Shown: piece by piece, positions 6,593-13,428 of the stretch | How positions within the stretch are numbered: the stretch's first letter is position 1 | Layout of the letters: the number at the start of each line of letters is the position of its first letter | NCBI GenBank assembly: GCA_011065225.1 | Contig: JAAKFC010000010.1 | Location: 1-16,742 of the forward strand | Direction: 5' to 3' | Length of the DNA: 16,742 bases | Source of the DNA: Chlamydiota bacterium | Lineage (GTDB): Bacteria > Chlamydiota > Chlamydiia > Chlamydiales > Rhabdochlamydiaceae | The notes under the pieces: model-generated | The model's input: only the letters and a program-made list of their open reading frames with translations | Told to the model about the DNA's origin: nothing | Database searches by the model: none | Program-made: the position numbers and the translations under genes

Positions 6593-6621
6593 ATTATATT
6601 ATTTTGGATGGTTTATTGCAA
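6593..6621 (-). promoter_or_regulatory. Promoter of the large membrane protein gene
   Basis: On the minus strand TTGCAA (6621-6616) is followed by a 17-base spacer and a perfect TATAAT (6598-6593). It lies about 28 bases from the start codon at 6565. Confidence 0.75.
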
Positions 6622-6682
6622 ATAAATTTTTTTTAAGTAATTTTAAGCGTGCGTGGTATTGCTAAAATAAAATTATTTCTAA

Positions 6683-6914
6683 AAATCTTTTTTCCATAAT
6701 CGGATCACCAAAAATAATATTTCCGATGTCGTAAATGTACTCAACCAAATTGAAGCCCCCGATCTTAAATATGATCAAGCAGAAAAAAATAATAGAGATG
6801 AAGACTTCAGAACTTCATAAGCAATATCGAAGGTGCGAAATTTAAAGATGGAGAGGGGACAATCTAAGCAACTTGAAAAATTTGACAATATTTACTCTGA
6901 AAAAGAGCTTTTCT
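6683..6914 (+). pseudogene. Decayed reading frame of unknown origin
   Basis: A 46-codon open stretch without a start codon (6683-6820) encodes the segments NNISDVVNVLNQIEAPDLKY and DEDFRTS before TAA. Beyond it a shifted frame reads NIEGAKFKDGEGTI, and another reads KFDNIYSEKELFSG up to 6914. Composition and switching frames suggest a frameshifted gene rather than a live one. I do not recognise the protein. It ends exactly where the MITE-like element begins. Confidence 0.3.
6905..6914. repeat. Left flanking direct repeat of the MITE (candidate target-site duplication)
   Basis: GAGCTTTTCT here matches GAGCTATTCT at 7233-7242 at 9 of 10 positions. The two copies directly flank the terminal inverted repeats. 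Confidence 0.55.
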
Positions 6915-7078
6915 CAGGGAATACGCATTAAAATTTTTCATTTTTTAATGGCTTCATCATAGAGAGCAACTATCAATTGTCGATATTTGCAAAGGCAAAA
7001 AATGTGCCACCGGGCACAAAAATCAAGCTCTAAAAACCTAAGCATCATAGAGAAATTTTAATCTCTCAGGGTCTAATT

Positions 7079-7095
7079 CCCCGCAGCTTGCTGCG
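7079..7095. repeat. GC-rich palindrome, left
   Basis: CGCAGC-TT-GCTGCG is a perfect stem with a two-base loop, with extra C bases on the left. No T-run follows, so it is not a standard terminator. It is the reverse complement of the palindrome at 7191-7208. Confidence 0.6.
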
Positions 7096-7190
7096 TAAAA
7101 AAGGCAAGCCGGTATATTTTCTGGAAGGCTCGTCAGCCTTTGCATCAGCGACTAGATTTTTTTTTGGAGGGGGGGAGGCTATGAGGATAC

Positions 7191-7208
7191 CCCGCAGCAA
7201 GCTGCGGG
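7191..7208. repeat. GC-rich palindrome, right
   Basis: CCCGCAGC-AA-GCTGCGGG is a perfect 8-bp stem with a two-base loop, inverted relative to 7079-7095. It lies about 25 bases inside the right end of the MITE-like element. Confidence 0.65.
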
Positions 7209-7232
7209 TGAGGCTTCATTGCGTATTCCCTG

Positions 7233-7242
7233 GAGCTATTCT
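7233..7242. repeat. Right flanking direct repeat of the MITE (candidate target-site duplication)
   Basis: GAGCTATTCT includes the stop codon (minus strand TAG, 7238-7236) of the methyltransferase reading frame. It pairs with 6905-6914. Confidence 0.55.
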
Positions 7243-8083
7243 AAATCGGGTTTCTCAGCAGTTATGATATAATAATCTAGTAAATTTCTATGATAAGCTT
7301 TTAGCCAATTGCGATTCCAAGTATCTGCAAACTCTCCTTGAGAAATCCATTTATCAAATGCATCCCAAACAAACCTACCTATTTTTTCAACATGAATATC
7401 TATAAAACCAGCTTCTTCGAGGATCTGTTTTATGCTTGTAATTGGGATCAAATTGTCAATCCCATCTTGTACAGTTTTTATCATTTTTTTAATTTCTGGA
7501 GTAGAATGAGTGTCGTTGCAAAAAAGCTGGCTATGGCTAGTCTCCCTTTGGGTTTTATAACTCGAAAAGCTTCATTTGCAAAGTTATAAACGGACAAAAA
7601 ATGCTGAATTGCTTCTATTGAAAATAATTTAGAAAAACATGCATCTTTAAATGGAATATTTTCGGCTTTTCCTATTTGAAATTTGAGTTTTTGAGAACTC
7701 GATAGTAATTTTTTGTTATGTTTTTTGGCTCTTTTTATTTGAGCGAGCGAAATATCTATGCCCGTGATTTTTTGGACAGGGAATTCTTTCATGAGAAGGG
7801 AACACCCTAATCCTAATCCACAAGCAACTTCTAAAATATTGTCTCTTGAGGAAATATCTAGTTTTTTTAAAACACAGCGATAGAGATTTCTTTCACTTTC
7901 GAGCCTTTCTTCTGTAGAGATTTTATTATGAGTATTAATCCCCTCCCAATAACCAAAATTAATAAAACCACCACTAAAAAGAGGCCATTTACTTAAATCA
8001 TGTTCGTCGTATAATTTCTCTATAGAAACTATTTCCATGCATTTCTTTTCGGCTTCAGATACTAAAGAAGTATTGCTAGACAT
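7236..8083 (-). pseudogene. Frameshifted class I SAM methyltransferase (third member of the MT family here)
   Basis: Two frames make one protein of about 282 residues, the length of its relatives at 9284-10123 and 14768-15607. The 5' frame (8083-7481) holds FSGGFINFGYWEGI, motif I (ILEVACGLGLG), motif II (ITGIDIS), FSIEAIQHF and RVIKPKGRL. The 3' frame (to 7236) holds the family C-terminus GRFVWDAFDKWISQ and LLDYYIITAEK. The start is ATG at 8083 with GAGG 8 bases upstream rather than the GTG at 8092. By alignment the break is near 7509-7510. However, a run of seven A on the coding strand (7490-7484) just before the frame-0 stop would also restore the frame by -1 slippage. Unlike its relatives it has no HD partner downstream; the MITE sits there instead. 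It overlaps the transporter fragment upstream by 8 bases. It may be a pseudogene, a slippage-rescued gene or a sequencing error. Confidence 0.75.
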
Positions 8084-8382
8084 GAACATCACCTCTTTGT
8101 TGAATTAACTTAGCTGATAAAAATAAAATAGTCATTAAGGCTAAAATAGTTCTTTCATCGGGATGGAAAGCTAAAACTATTCCCAATCCAATGAACGAAC
8201 TTAATGATGTCACAACTTCAAGAAGACCGCAAGCTGTACCCCTGTAATTTGAAGAAACTGAAGAAAAAACCATGTCATTATACAAAAGGCAAATAAAAAC
8301 CTCCTAAAGTAGAAAAAAGCATAAGAAGGAAGCAGATCAAAAATTTATGGCGAATATTTACCCGGCTGATGGAAGAGTAAAG
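8076..8382 (-). pseudogene. C-terminal remnant of an MFS-type transporter, frameshifted
   Basis: The downstream frame (69 residues from TTG at 8285) reads NDMVFSSVSSNYRGTACGLLE, continues through two hydrophobic helices and ends QQRGDVHV. The YRGTACGLL piece resembles the RG-x-x-x-GLL motif that opens a late helix in many MFS proteins. The other frame, from 8382 to about 8285, supplies the preceding helix: RHKFLICFLLMLFSTLGGFY and LPFV. A one-base change near 8283-8286 joins the two. Together they would cover about the last 100 residues (three or four helices) of a 400-residue MFS carrier; nothing earlier is visible. It overlaps the methyltransferase start, which suggests a former transporter-methyltransferase operon. 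The MFS assignment is moderate. Confidence 0.45.
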
Positions 8383-8555
8383 TTAAATTTTGATTACTGG
8401 TAGTATTTTTGTAGAAAAAATTGCCTTGAAGAAGGTAAAATATAGACCAACCAATTAATCGAATGAGTTTGCACTGCGATTTGATATAAAGGAAATTCCT
8501 AAGACTAGCAGGTTAATTGTTTTTTAAGAGATTTTGAAAAATTTAAGGGGTTTCT
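8383..8555. other. Intergenic leader region, no clear promoter
   Basis: This AT-rich stretch lies between the transporter remnant and the six-gene operon. The only firm element is the ribosome-binding site AAGGGG (8545-8550), 5 bases before the ATG at 8556. TATAAA near 8486-8491 has no -35 box at a suitable distance. I see no repeats or hairpins worth naming. Confidence 0.4.
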
Positions 8556-9236
8556 ATGTCAACAATAAGGAGTTACTATCAGCTCTCAGCAGATGAAATT
8601 TTTGAAGATGTAAAATCATCTCACAAAGACAAAAAAAGACATTCCGTTGAACATACTAATTTTGTTGTGTTCCCTCAGGTCTACCCTTCTCATAAATTCC
8701 GCACTACAGGATTTGTTTTAAAGAATTTAAAGAATTTAGTATCAGGGAAGATTGTCTGTGATATGGGATGTGGCCCAGGTGTTGTCGGGCTTTACGCTTT
8801 AAAAAACGGGGCAAAAAAAGTTGTACAAGCTGATATCAATCCTTATGCGATAGAAAACGCAAAGGAAAACAACAAAATAAATGGATTTAAGAAATCGCAA
8901 ATTAGAAGTTATATGAGCGATTGTTTTGAAAATGTTCCCCAACAGAAATTTGACCTCATTGTTTTTAACATGCCCTATCACAATGATGATATTGAAATTC
9001 AAGATCCTCTTCAACGAGCCTTTTATGATCCAAATTTTGATTCAATAAAAAAGTTTCTCCATCAAGCTGAACAATATTCAAATGAAAGCACAAAAATACT
9101 CATTGCGTTTTCTAATAAAGGAGATATCAAAGGATTAGAAGGAATATTTGATGAGAGTGCATTTCAGTGGGAATTATGGAAAATAATAAATTCGGACAAA
9201 GAATTTGATAACAGAATTTATCTTCTTACCATTTAG
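8556..9236 (+). CDS. Methyltransferase with small-domain (MTS/PrmC-like) fold
   Basis: The protein has 226 residues. Motif I is VCDMGCGPGVVG (67-78), the acidic SAM-binding loop is ADINPYAIENAKENN (92-106), and the catalytic-type motif is FNMPY (137-141). MTS-type enzymes such as PrmC, HemK and N6-adenine or guanine methyltransferases carry N-P-P-Y; here the second residue is Met. The N-terminal 50 residues (HTNFVVFPQVYPSHKFRTTGF) resemble the region that precedes the SAM domain in this group. PrmC's separate N-terminal helical domain is absent, so release-factor methylation is unlikely. The substrate is not predictable: protein glutamine, nucleobase or a small molecule are all possible. It is the first gene of a plus-strand operon and is followed after about 47 bases by the class I methyltransferase. 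Confidence 0.75.
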   Translation: MSTIRSYYQLSADEIFEDVKSSHKDKKRHSVEHTNFVVFPQVYPSHKFRTTGFVLKNLKNLVSGKIVCDMGCGPGVVGLYALKNGAKKVVQADINPYAIENAKENNKINGFKKSQIRSYMSDCFENVPQQKFDLIVFNMPYHNDDIEIQDPLQRAFYDPNFDSIKKFLHQAEQYSNESTKILIAFSNKGDIKGLEGIFDESAFQWELWKIINSDKEFDNRIYLLTI

Positions 9237-9283
9237 TTATATGTACGACTCTTTTGAATGTGAAATCTTATTCCGAGGTTAAA

Positions 9284-10123
9284 ATGAGCCAAGTTAAAAA
9301 AATGTATAGTCATTCAGCAGATATTCTGAATGAATGGATGGAAAAATTGTTTCCAGTAATAGGGCAGGGGTGTATTAATTTTGGATATTGGAAAGATATA
9401 AAACCGCCTTTGACAATTAAAAAAAGGTTGATTTCACAAAAAAACTTATACTTTAAAGTTTTCAAGAAATTTGACCCGAATTGTCGATCTGTGCTTGAAG
9501 TGGGATGTGGTCGGGGGCACGGAGTATTTTGGTTAAGAGAAATAGGATACAATGCCTTTGGGATAGATATTTTGAAAAGTCAGGTTGAAAGAGCGAAAGA
9601 GCAGTATTTTCATTTAACTCCCTATTTTAGCATAGGGAAGGCAGAGAAGCTTCCCTTTAGGAATTCTAGTTTTGACTGCATTTATTCAATAGAAGCAGCC
9701 CAACATTTTTTGTCTTTTGATGAATTTTGTAAAGAGTCTTCTAGAGCACTAAAACCAAATGGAAAATTATTTATTTCCACTTTTTTTATTAAATCCACTG
9801 ATTGCATAACGGAGCTAAAAAAAATCATCCCGGATAATCTAGAGGGTTTTCATAACGCCTTGGTCATTTCAGATGCAATAACTTTGTTAGAAAACAATGG
9901 ATTTAAAATTGATAATCCCCAGGAGTCGATTGGTTCGGAGATTTTCCACTTTTATGCAAGTTGGCAAAAACAACAATTGGGAGACACCTCACTTTCATCT
10001 CTTTCAAATGAGAGGATAAAATGGAGGGATTATTATACAGGAGGTGGTAATAATGCTCATCCGTGGTACCAAGCTTTTAAGAATGGATGGATAGATTACT
10101 ATATAATTGAGGCGAGAAAATAA
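9284..10123 (+). CDS. Class I SAM-dependent methyltransferase (MT of module 1)
   Basis: I place the start at ATG 9284, with GAGG five bases before it, rather than at an upstream in-frame TTG (9254). This gives 279 residues, the same length as its relative at 14768. INFGYW (31-36) lies just ahead of the SAM fold. Motif I is VLEVGCGRGHG (70-80) and motif II is AFGIDI (91-96). The post-motif segment contains AEKLPF, the strand YSIEAAQHFL and LKPNGKLFIS. The C-terminus WYQAFKNGWIDYYIIEARK is shared with the other two family members and is probably part of the substrate-binding cap. Fold and cofactor are clear; the general family is the small-molecule methyltransferases (Methyltransf_11-like). The stop is 3 bases before the HD gene, so the two are translated together. 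Confidence 0.85.
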   Translation: MSQVKKMYSHSADILNEWMEKLFPVIGQGCINFGYWKDIKPPLTIKKRLISQKNLYFKVFKKFDPNCRSVLEVGCGRGHGVFWLREIGYNAFGIDILKSQVERAKEQYFHLTPYFSIGKAEKLPFRNSSFDCIYSIEAAQHFLSFDEFCKESSRALKPNGKLFISTFFIKSTDCITELKKIIPDNLEGFHNALVISDAITLLENNGFKIDNPQESIGSEIFHFYASWQKQQLGDTSLSSLSNERIKWRDYYTGGGNNAHPWYQAFKNGWIDYYIIEARK

Positions 10124-10126
10124 GAA

Positions 10127-10738
10127 ATGCCGGGAATTAATACAACTACCTTAAACTTTCTTCACGTTATTGAACAACTTAAGCATGAACTGCGTCATAG
10201 TTGGACCTCAAAAGGCAGACAAGAAAGTGTTGCCGAGCATTCTTGGCGTTTATGCGCAATGCTAATTATATGTGCACCACACCTTGAGAAAAAAATTGAT
10301 CTGTTAAAAGCTTTGAAATTAGCTGTTTTTCATGACATTGGTGAAGTCAAAGTCGGAGATGAGCACTATTTAAATGTTACCACCACTGAAAAAGTAAGAC
10401 GAGAAAGATCTTATTTAGAAGCACAGGCAGTTTATGAATTATCAGCATTACTCGAAGATGGAGAAGTTTTACTTTTCGAATTGTGGAAAGAATTTGAAAC
10501 AAAAAACAGCTATGAAGCAAAGATTGTTTATTTTCTAGATAAACTCGAAGTTTGTATCCAACATAATGAAGCTGATATTTCAACCTGGACAGATAGGGAA
10601 ATTGATACCATTAAAAACTATTATGACGACCTTGCGATTAAAGATCCTTTTCTCTCCGCATTGAAATATGCTGTTCAAGAAGAAAGTTTTGCAAAGATTG
10701 AAAAGGTTAAAAAAAGGTCTGATACTGCAAATATTTAA
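10127..10738 (+). CDS. HD-domain phosphohydrolase, YfbR/HDDC2-like (HD of module 1)
   Basis: The protein has 203 residues and is all-helical in character. The residues expected for the YfbR-type 5'-deoxynucleotidase fold are all present with matching spacing: R23 (LRHSW), H38 (VAEHSW), H69-D70 (FHDIGE), E73, D78 (VGDE) and D138 (FLDKLE). These bind the divalent metal and the nucleotide phosphate in characterised members, which dephosphorylate deoxynucleoside monophosphates. The loop after GD, usually containing Pro, reads GDEHYLN here, which may alter specificity. It follows the methyltransferase by 3 bases and precedes the fossil HD tail. Its paralogue at 15628-16236 is clearly homologous but well diverged, so the duplication is old or the modules were acquired separately. 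Metal-dependent phosphohydrolase is a safe call; the nucleotide substrate is inference. Confidence 0.8.
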   Translation: MPGINTTTLNFLHVIEQLKHELRHSWTSKGRQESVAEHSWRLCAMLIICAPHLEKKIDLLKALKLAVFHDIGEVKVGDEHYLNVTTTEKVRRERSYLEAQAVYELSALLEDGEVLLFELWKEFETKNSYEAKIVYFLDKLEVCIQHNEADISTWTDREIDTIKNYYDDLAIKDPFLSALKYAVQEESFAKIEKVKKRSDTANI

Positions 10739-10750
10739 TGGCGGAGTATA

Positions 10751-10987
10751 GTGGATCCCAAAGTAGTTGATTTTTTGGATAAGTTGGAGGTCGGTATGCG
10801 CCATAATGAAACTGAAATTAGTACATGGATAGAAGCTGAAATTTGCGGAATTAATGGATGTTTTGGTGACTTAGTTTCCAATGAAGAATTTCTGAACAAA
10901 CTTAAAAAACAATTCAGGCAGAAGCCAATAGGAAACTTATTCAAAAAAGGACTATCAATTACTCAATCGGATCCCAATGAACATTAA
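10751..10987 (+). pseudogene. C-terminal fragment of another HD-domain protein
   Basis: The reading frame begins at GTG and reads VVDFLDKLEVGMRHNETEIS and then TWIEAEI. This aligns with residues 134-160 of the preceding HD protein (YFLDKLEVCIQHNEADISTW). It carries only the last metal-ligand region (the Asp of FLDKLE) and none of the H...HD residues, so it cannot be an active enzyme alone. The DNA differs clearly from the neighbouring copy, so it is not a recent tail duplication. It is probably the end of a former second HD gene. GGAG lies just before the GTG and the stop overlaps the start of the transporter gene, so it may still be translated and coupled to it. Confidence 0.7.
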
Positions 10988-12047
10988 AGAATTTATCAAA
11001 AAAGCATATGAGCATAGAATTTCTCTTAGCCGAAAGAAATTTGCTTTGGGTATTCTTTTAATGCTTTCGGGGTGGCAATTAATTGCTTTCTGTATTTCTG
11101 TTCACGACCTTTCTGAAAAGTCTGGATTAGGTCTAACTGTTGATTACTCTTTTCAGATGCTCATATCTACATGCTTTTTAATTATCCTAGCAATTTTCCT
11201 GGGTTTATTCACAGGCAATGGGATGAGGGGCTACCAGACACTTAAAATTACAAGAGAAAATGAGGTTCTCTTTGGAGGGACATCAAGTCATCTTTCTTAT
11301 TGGTGGAGGGTAGGAGCAATTTATCTGAGAGCATTCGTTGCCACATTCGGATATTTTCTATTTGAGATTGCTGGATCAAAGGTAAACATAATCGACAATT
11401 CGGTACTGCATGGTGCAGATGCACTCGCTTTCGCTCTTCTTTATGGTTGGTGGATTGGAAAAAAGAAGGCCCGAGGCAGAGTATATGATACATGGCAGTG
11501 GGCTGGTATGATTATTTCATTTTTTGCTGTGATACTCGCCGTATTATATGAGGTCCATAGTGGAAACTATATTTCTTCGATTGAAGGTGTTTTGTCTGGT
11601 TTTGTTTCATCGATAGCTCTTGCAACGGTAATTTTACTTTCCAGTATAGTCTTATATCATGATTCAGTTATTCGTGTGGCATTCCACAATTGTCTTTTTG
11701 GTTTTGTTGTTATGGGTTTACTTGGAACTTTTTATTTAATTAGCGCCATAAACTCGGAAGGTTTTTCTTCTATACGGGATACTTTACACTCTATCAATTT
11801 CGTTGCGTCTGGAATAATAGGACTTGCATACCCGATAGCATTGCTCTGTTTTTTTCAGGCATACAAATATATTGAACCTGTCTTTATTTCAATGCTGGGA
11901 AATTCGCTGGGTTTGGGAACAATTGCGTTTAGCTTTCTGATAGTTAAGAAGACATTAGATATGAAGGACATGTATATAGCAATACTTCTTGTTGTGGGGT
12001 CTCTTATATTAGGAATTCGTGAATGGAGGAAGGGGATAGATGAATAA
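10977..12047 (+). CDS. EamA/DMT-type membrane transporter
   Basis: The protein has 356 residues with about ten hydrophobic helices: 22-42, 60-80, 113-131, 143-160, 174-193, 203-227, 237-256, 273-292, 303-323 and 331-347. This is the normal topology of the drug/metabolite transporter superfamily. The second EamA repeat ends with the typical pattern YIEPVFISMLGNSLGLG (298-314), then a helix and a final helix. The N-terminal 20 residues are basic and cytosolic. The loop after helix 2 is long. DMT proteins export or exchange metabolites, nucleotide sugars or drugs; the substrate here is unknown. The start overlaps the HD fragment by 11 bases and the end overlaps the FkbM gene by 8, so it is firmly within the operon and a natural candidate for moving the product or substrate of the methyltransferases. 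Confidence 0.75.
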   Translation: MNIKEFIKKAYEHRISLSRKKFALGILLMLSGWQLIAFCISVHDLSEKSGLGLTVDYSFQMLISTCFLIILAIFLGLFTGNGMRGYQTLKITRENEVLFGGTSSHLSYWWRVGAIYLRAFVATFGYFLFEIAGSKVNIIDNSVLHGADALAFALLYGWWIGKKKARGRVYDTWQWAGMIISFFAVILAVLYEVHSGNYISSIEGVLSGFVSSIALATVILLSSIVLYHDSVIRVAFHNCLFGFVVMGLLGTFYLISAINSEGFSSIRDTLHSINFVASGIIGLAYPIALLCFFQAYKYIEPVFISMLGNSLGLGTIAFSFLIVKKTLDMKDMYIAILLVVGSLILGIREWRKGIDE

Positions 12048-13041
12048 GCACTCTAAGTTATCAAACGAGATTAGAGATTCAAGATGTTTGTATGAAAAGC
12101 GTGTTACAGAAACAATTACAGACTTATTTTCTAAATACGAACATGGAATTATTGATAAATATGCTTTTATTCGTAAAATGCACCAGAAATACTTGGTTTT
12201 ATTTGAAATAAAAGAATTTATGAAAAAGAGACCTGTGGATTCAATAATGATCGAAAAAGATAATATCATTGTTAATTTTGAAGAAGGCAATATTCGACTT
12301 GCAATTGATTGCTCTTGTCGGTCGGCTGCTTTAGAAGTGTTAAACTTCGGGTCATACGAACAAGCAGAGCTTAATATGGTAGCTAACATGATAGGAATTG
12401 ATCAGGTAATTTTCGATGTAGGATCTCATCTTGGGTGGTTTTCAATCTCGCTAGCTAACCAACACCCTAAGGCAAAGTTCTATGCGTTTGAGCCGATGGA
12501 AAATACCTTCAAGTTGCTGAGACAAAACATTGAGCTTAATAATATTCAGAACATTAGCGCTTACGATGTTGGCCTTTCTAATAAAGAGCGAATTGCAGAT
12601 TTTTTCTATACTGAAGCCGGTTCTGCAGTTGCATCCGAAAAGGATATTTTTGGTATGAATATATTAGAGACTGTTCAATGTAAATTAACTACTATCGACA
12701 AATTTGTTCTATCTAACAAAATAAATAAAATTGATTTTCTTAAATGCGATGTTGAAGGTGCTGAATTTTTAGTACTCCAGGGCGGAGCAGTTTCTATAAG
12801 CAGATTTCTTCCAATTATTTTTCTCGAGATAGTCCAAAATTGGTGTAACGAATTTGGATACGAAGTTTCTGACATCATCGATTTTTTGAGTCCTCTTGGT
12901 TATTCAGTTTTCCAAATCGAGGGCTCATCGTTAATACGAATTAGTGGCATTGATGTAAATAATTTGAACAGTTTCAATTTTATTTTTTTGAACGAAAAAA
13001 AACACACTAAATTAATAACGCAGTATTCCATAAATACGTAA
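12040..13041 (+). CDS. FkbM-family methyltransferase
   Basis: The protein has 333 residues. An N-terminal region of about 100 residues of unclear function precedes the SAM domain. Motif I is IFDVGSHLGWFS (124-135), the acidic loop is AFEPM (149-153), and the FkbM signature is TTIDKF (217-222) followed by DFLKCDVEGAE (232-242). FkbM enzymes are O-methyltransferases acting on sugars, polyketides or glycans, often at the cell surface or in natural-product pathways. The start overlaps the transporter end and has GGAGG about 10 bases upstream. It closes the six-gene operon. The next gene is convergent 24 bases later, with no obvious terminator between. The family call is strong; the acceptor is unknown. 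Confidence 0.88.
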   Translation: MNKHSKLSNEIRDSRCLYEKRVTETITDLFSKYEHGIIDKYAFIRKMHQKYLVLFEIKEFMKKRPVDSIMIEKDNIIVNFEEGNIRLAIDCSCRSAALEVLNFGSYEQAELNMVANMIGIDQVIFDVGSHLGWFSISLANQHPKAKFYAFEPMENTFKLLRQNIELNNIQNISAYDVGLSNKERIADFFYTEAGSAVASEKDIFGMNILETVQCKLTTIDKFVLSNKINKIDFLKCDVEGAEFLVLQGGAVSISRFLPIIFLEIVQNWCNEFGYEVSDIIDFLSPLGYSVFQIEGSSLIRISGIDVNNLNSFNFIFLNEKKHTKLITQYSINT

Positions 13042-13065
13042 ACGTAAAGCCTATCCAGGTTGATG

Positions 13066-13428
13066 CTAAGCTCTATCCCAAACATCTTCGTATTCGAAAT
13101 TAAAGTCAGTATTACCGCAGGTTTCACATTCAGAGGGGAAAGGCTCTGTATAAACTCGTCTGCAGTTTTTGCAAATTAATCTACAGCTTGAGATTCTGGA
13201 ACCGGTCAAATATATTCCATCTGAATCGCAATCAACACCGCTTATGGGTATCCATTGATTTTGATTTGCTTGCCAAAAAATACCTTCATTTCCGAAATAC
13301 AGATTTTCAGCGCTAACGTAAACTTTTCTCTCATTTTTTTTCAGTAATGGCTTTTGTTGATTTTGGGCTCCTGCTGGTATAAAATGAGCTGCAAATGCAA
13401 AAACTAAAAAAAATCCAAATGTTCTCAT
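13066..13428 (-). CDS. Secreted zinc-ribbon protein, shorter paralogue
   Basis: I start at ATG 13428, which has GGGAG nearby upstream and begins a signal peptide (MRTFGFFLVFAFAAHFIPAG, likely cleaved near residue 21); the longer frame to 13491 lacks these. The mature 100-residue protein has two short repeats: ENLYFGNEGIFWQ (41-53) and VDCDSDGIYLTGS (65-77). A zinc ribbon follows, with CKNC (86-89) and CETC (101-104) and an acidic aromatic tail. The same order appears in the protein at 1941-2522, which carries an extra C-terminal domain, so the two are paralogues. Zinc binding is likely; an extracytoplasmic location follows from the signal peptide. Its divergent neighbour is the exported protein at 13419-14348. 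Function unknown. Confidence 0.7.
   Translation of the reverse strand: MRTFGFFLVFAFAAHFIPAGAQNQQKPLLKKNERKVYVSAENLYFGNEGIFWQANQNQWIPISGVDCDSDGIYLTGSRISSCRLICKNCRRVYTEPFPSECETCGNTDFNFEYEDVWDRA
13354..13383 (+). promoter_or_regulatory. Promoter of the exported-protein gene
   Basis: TTGTTG (13354-13359), an 18-base spacer and TATAAA (13378-13383) form a good sigma-70-type promoter inside the zinc-ribbon coding region. Transcription would start near 13390, making the ATG at 13395 nearly leaderless and favouring a later start. Confidence 0.5.

Larger units (their letters stand above)
6915..7232. mobile_element. MITE-like non-autonomous element, 318 bp
   Basis: The ends are perfect 13-bp inverted repeats: CAGGGAATACGCA at 6915-6927 and its reverse complement at 7220-7232. 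The similarity extends a few bases further with mismatches. Near-perfect 10-bp direct repeats flank it. No open reading frame of note lies inside. The interior holds an AT hairpin (6927-6950), a GAGA/TCTC stem (7051-7067) and two GC-rich palindromes in opposite orientation (7079-7095 and 7191-7208). Most of the 670-base gap between coding genes is this element. No transposase in the window has matching ends, so an autonomous partner must lie elsewhere if it exists. Confidence 0.65.

Noticed and set aside
7079..7208. GC-rich palindromes as transcription terminators
   Set aside because: Neither stem is followed by a T-run and both lie inside the MITE-like element in opposite orientation; treated as element structure.
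9254..9283. TTG start for the module 1 methyltransferase
   Set aside because: The ATG at 9284 has a well-placed GAGG and gives the same length as the module 2 enzyme.
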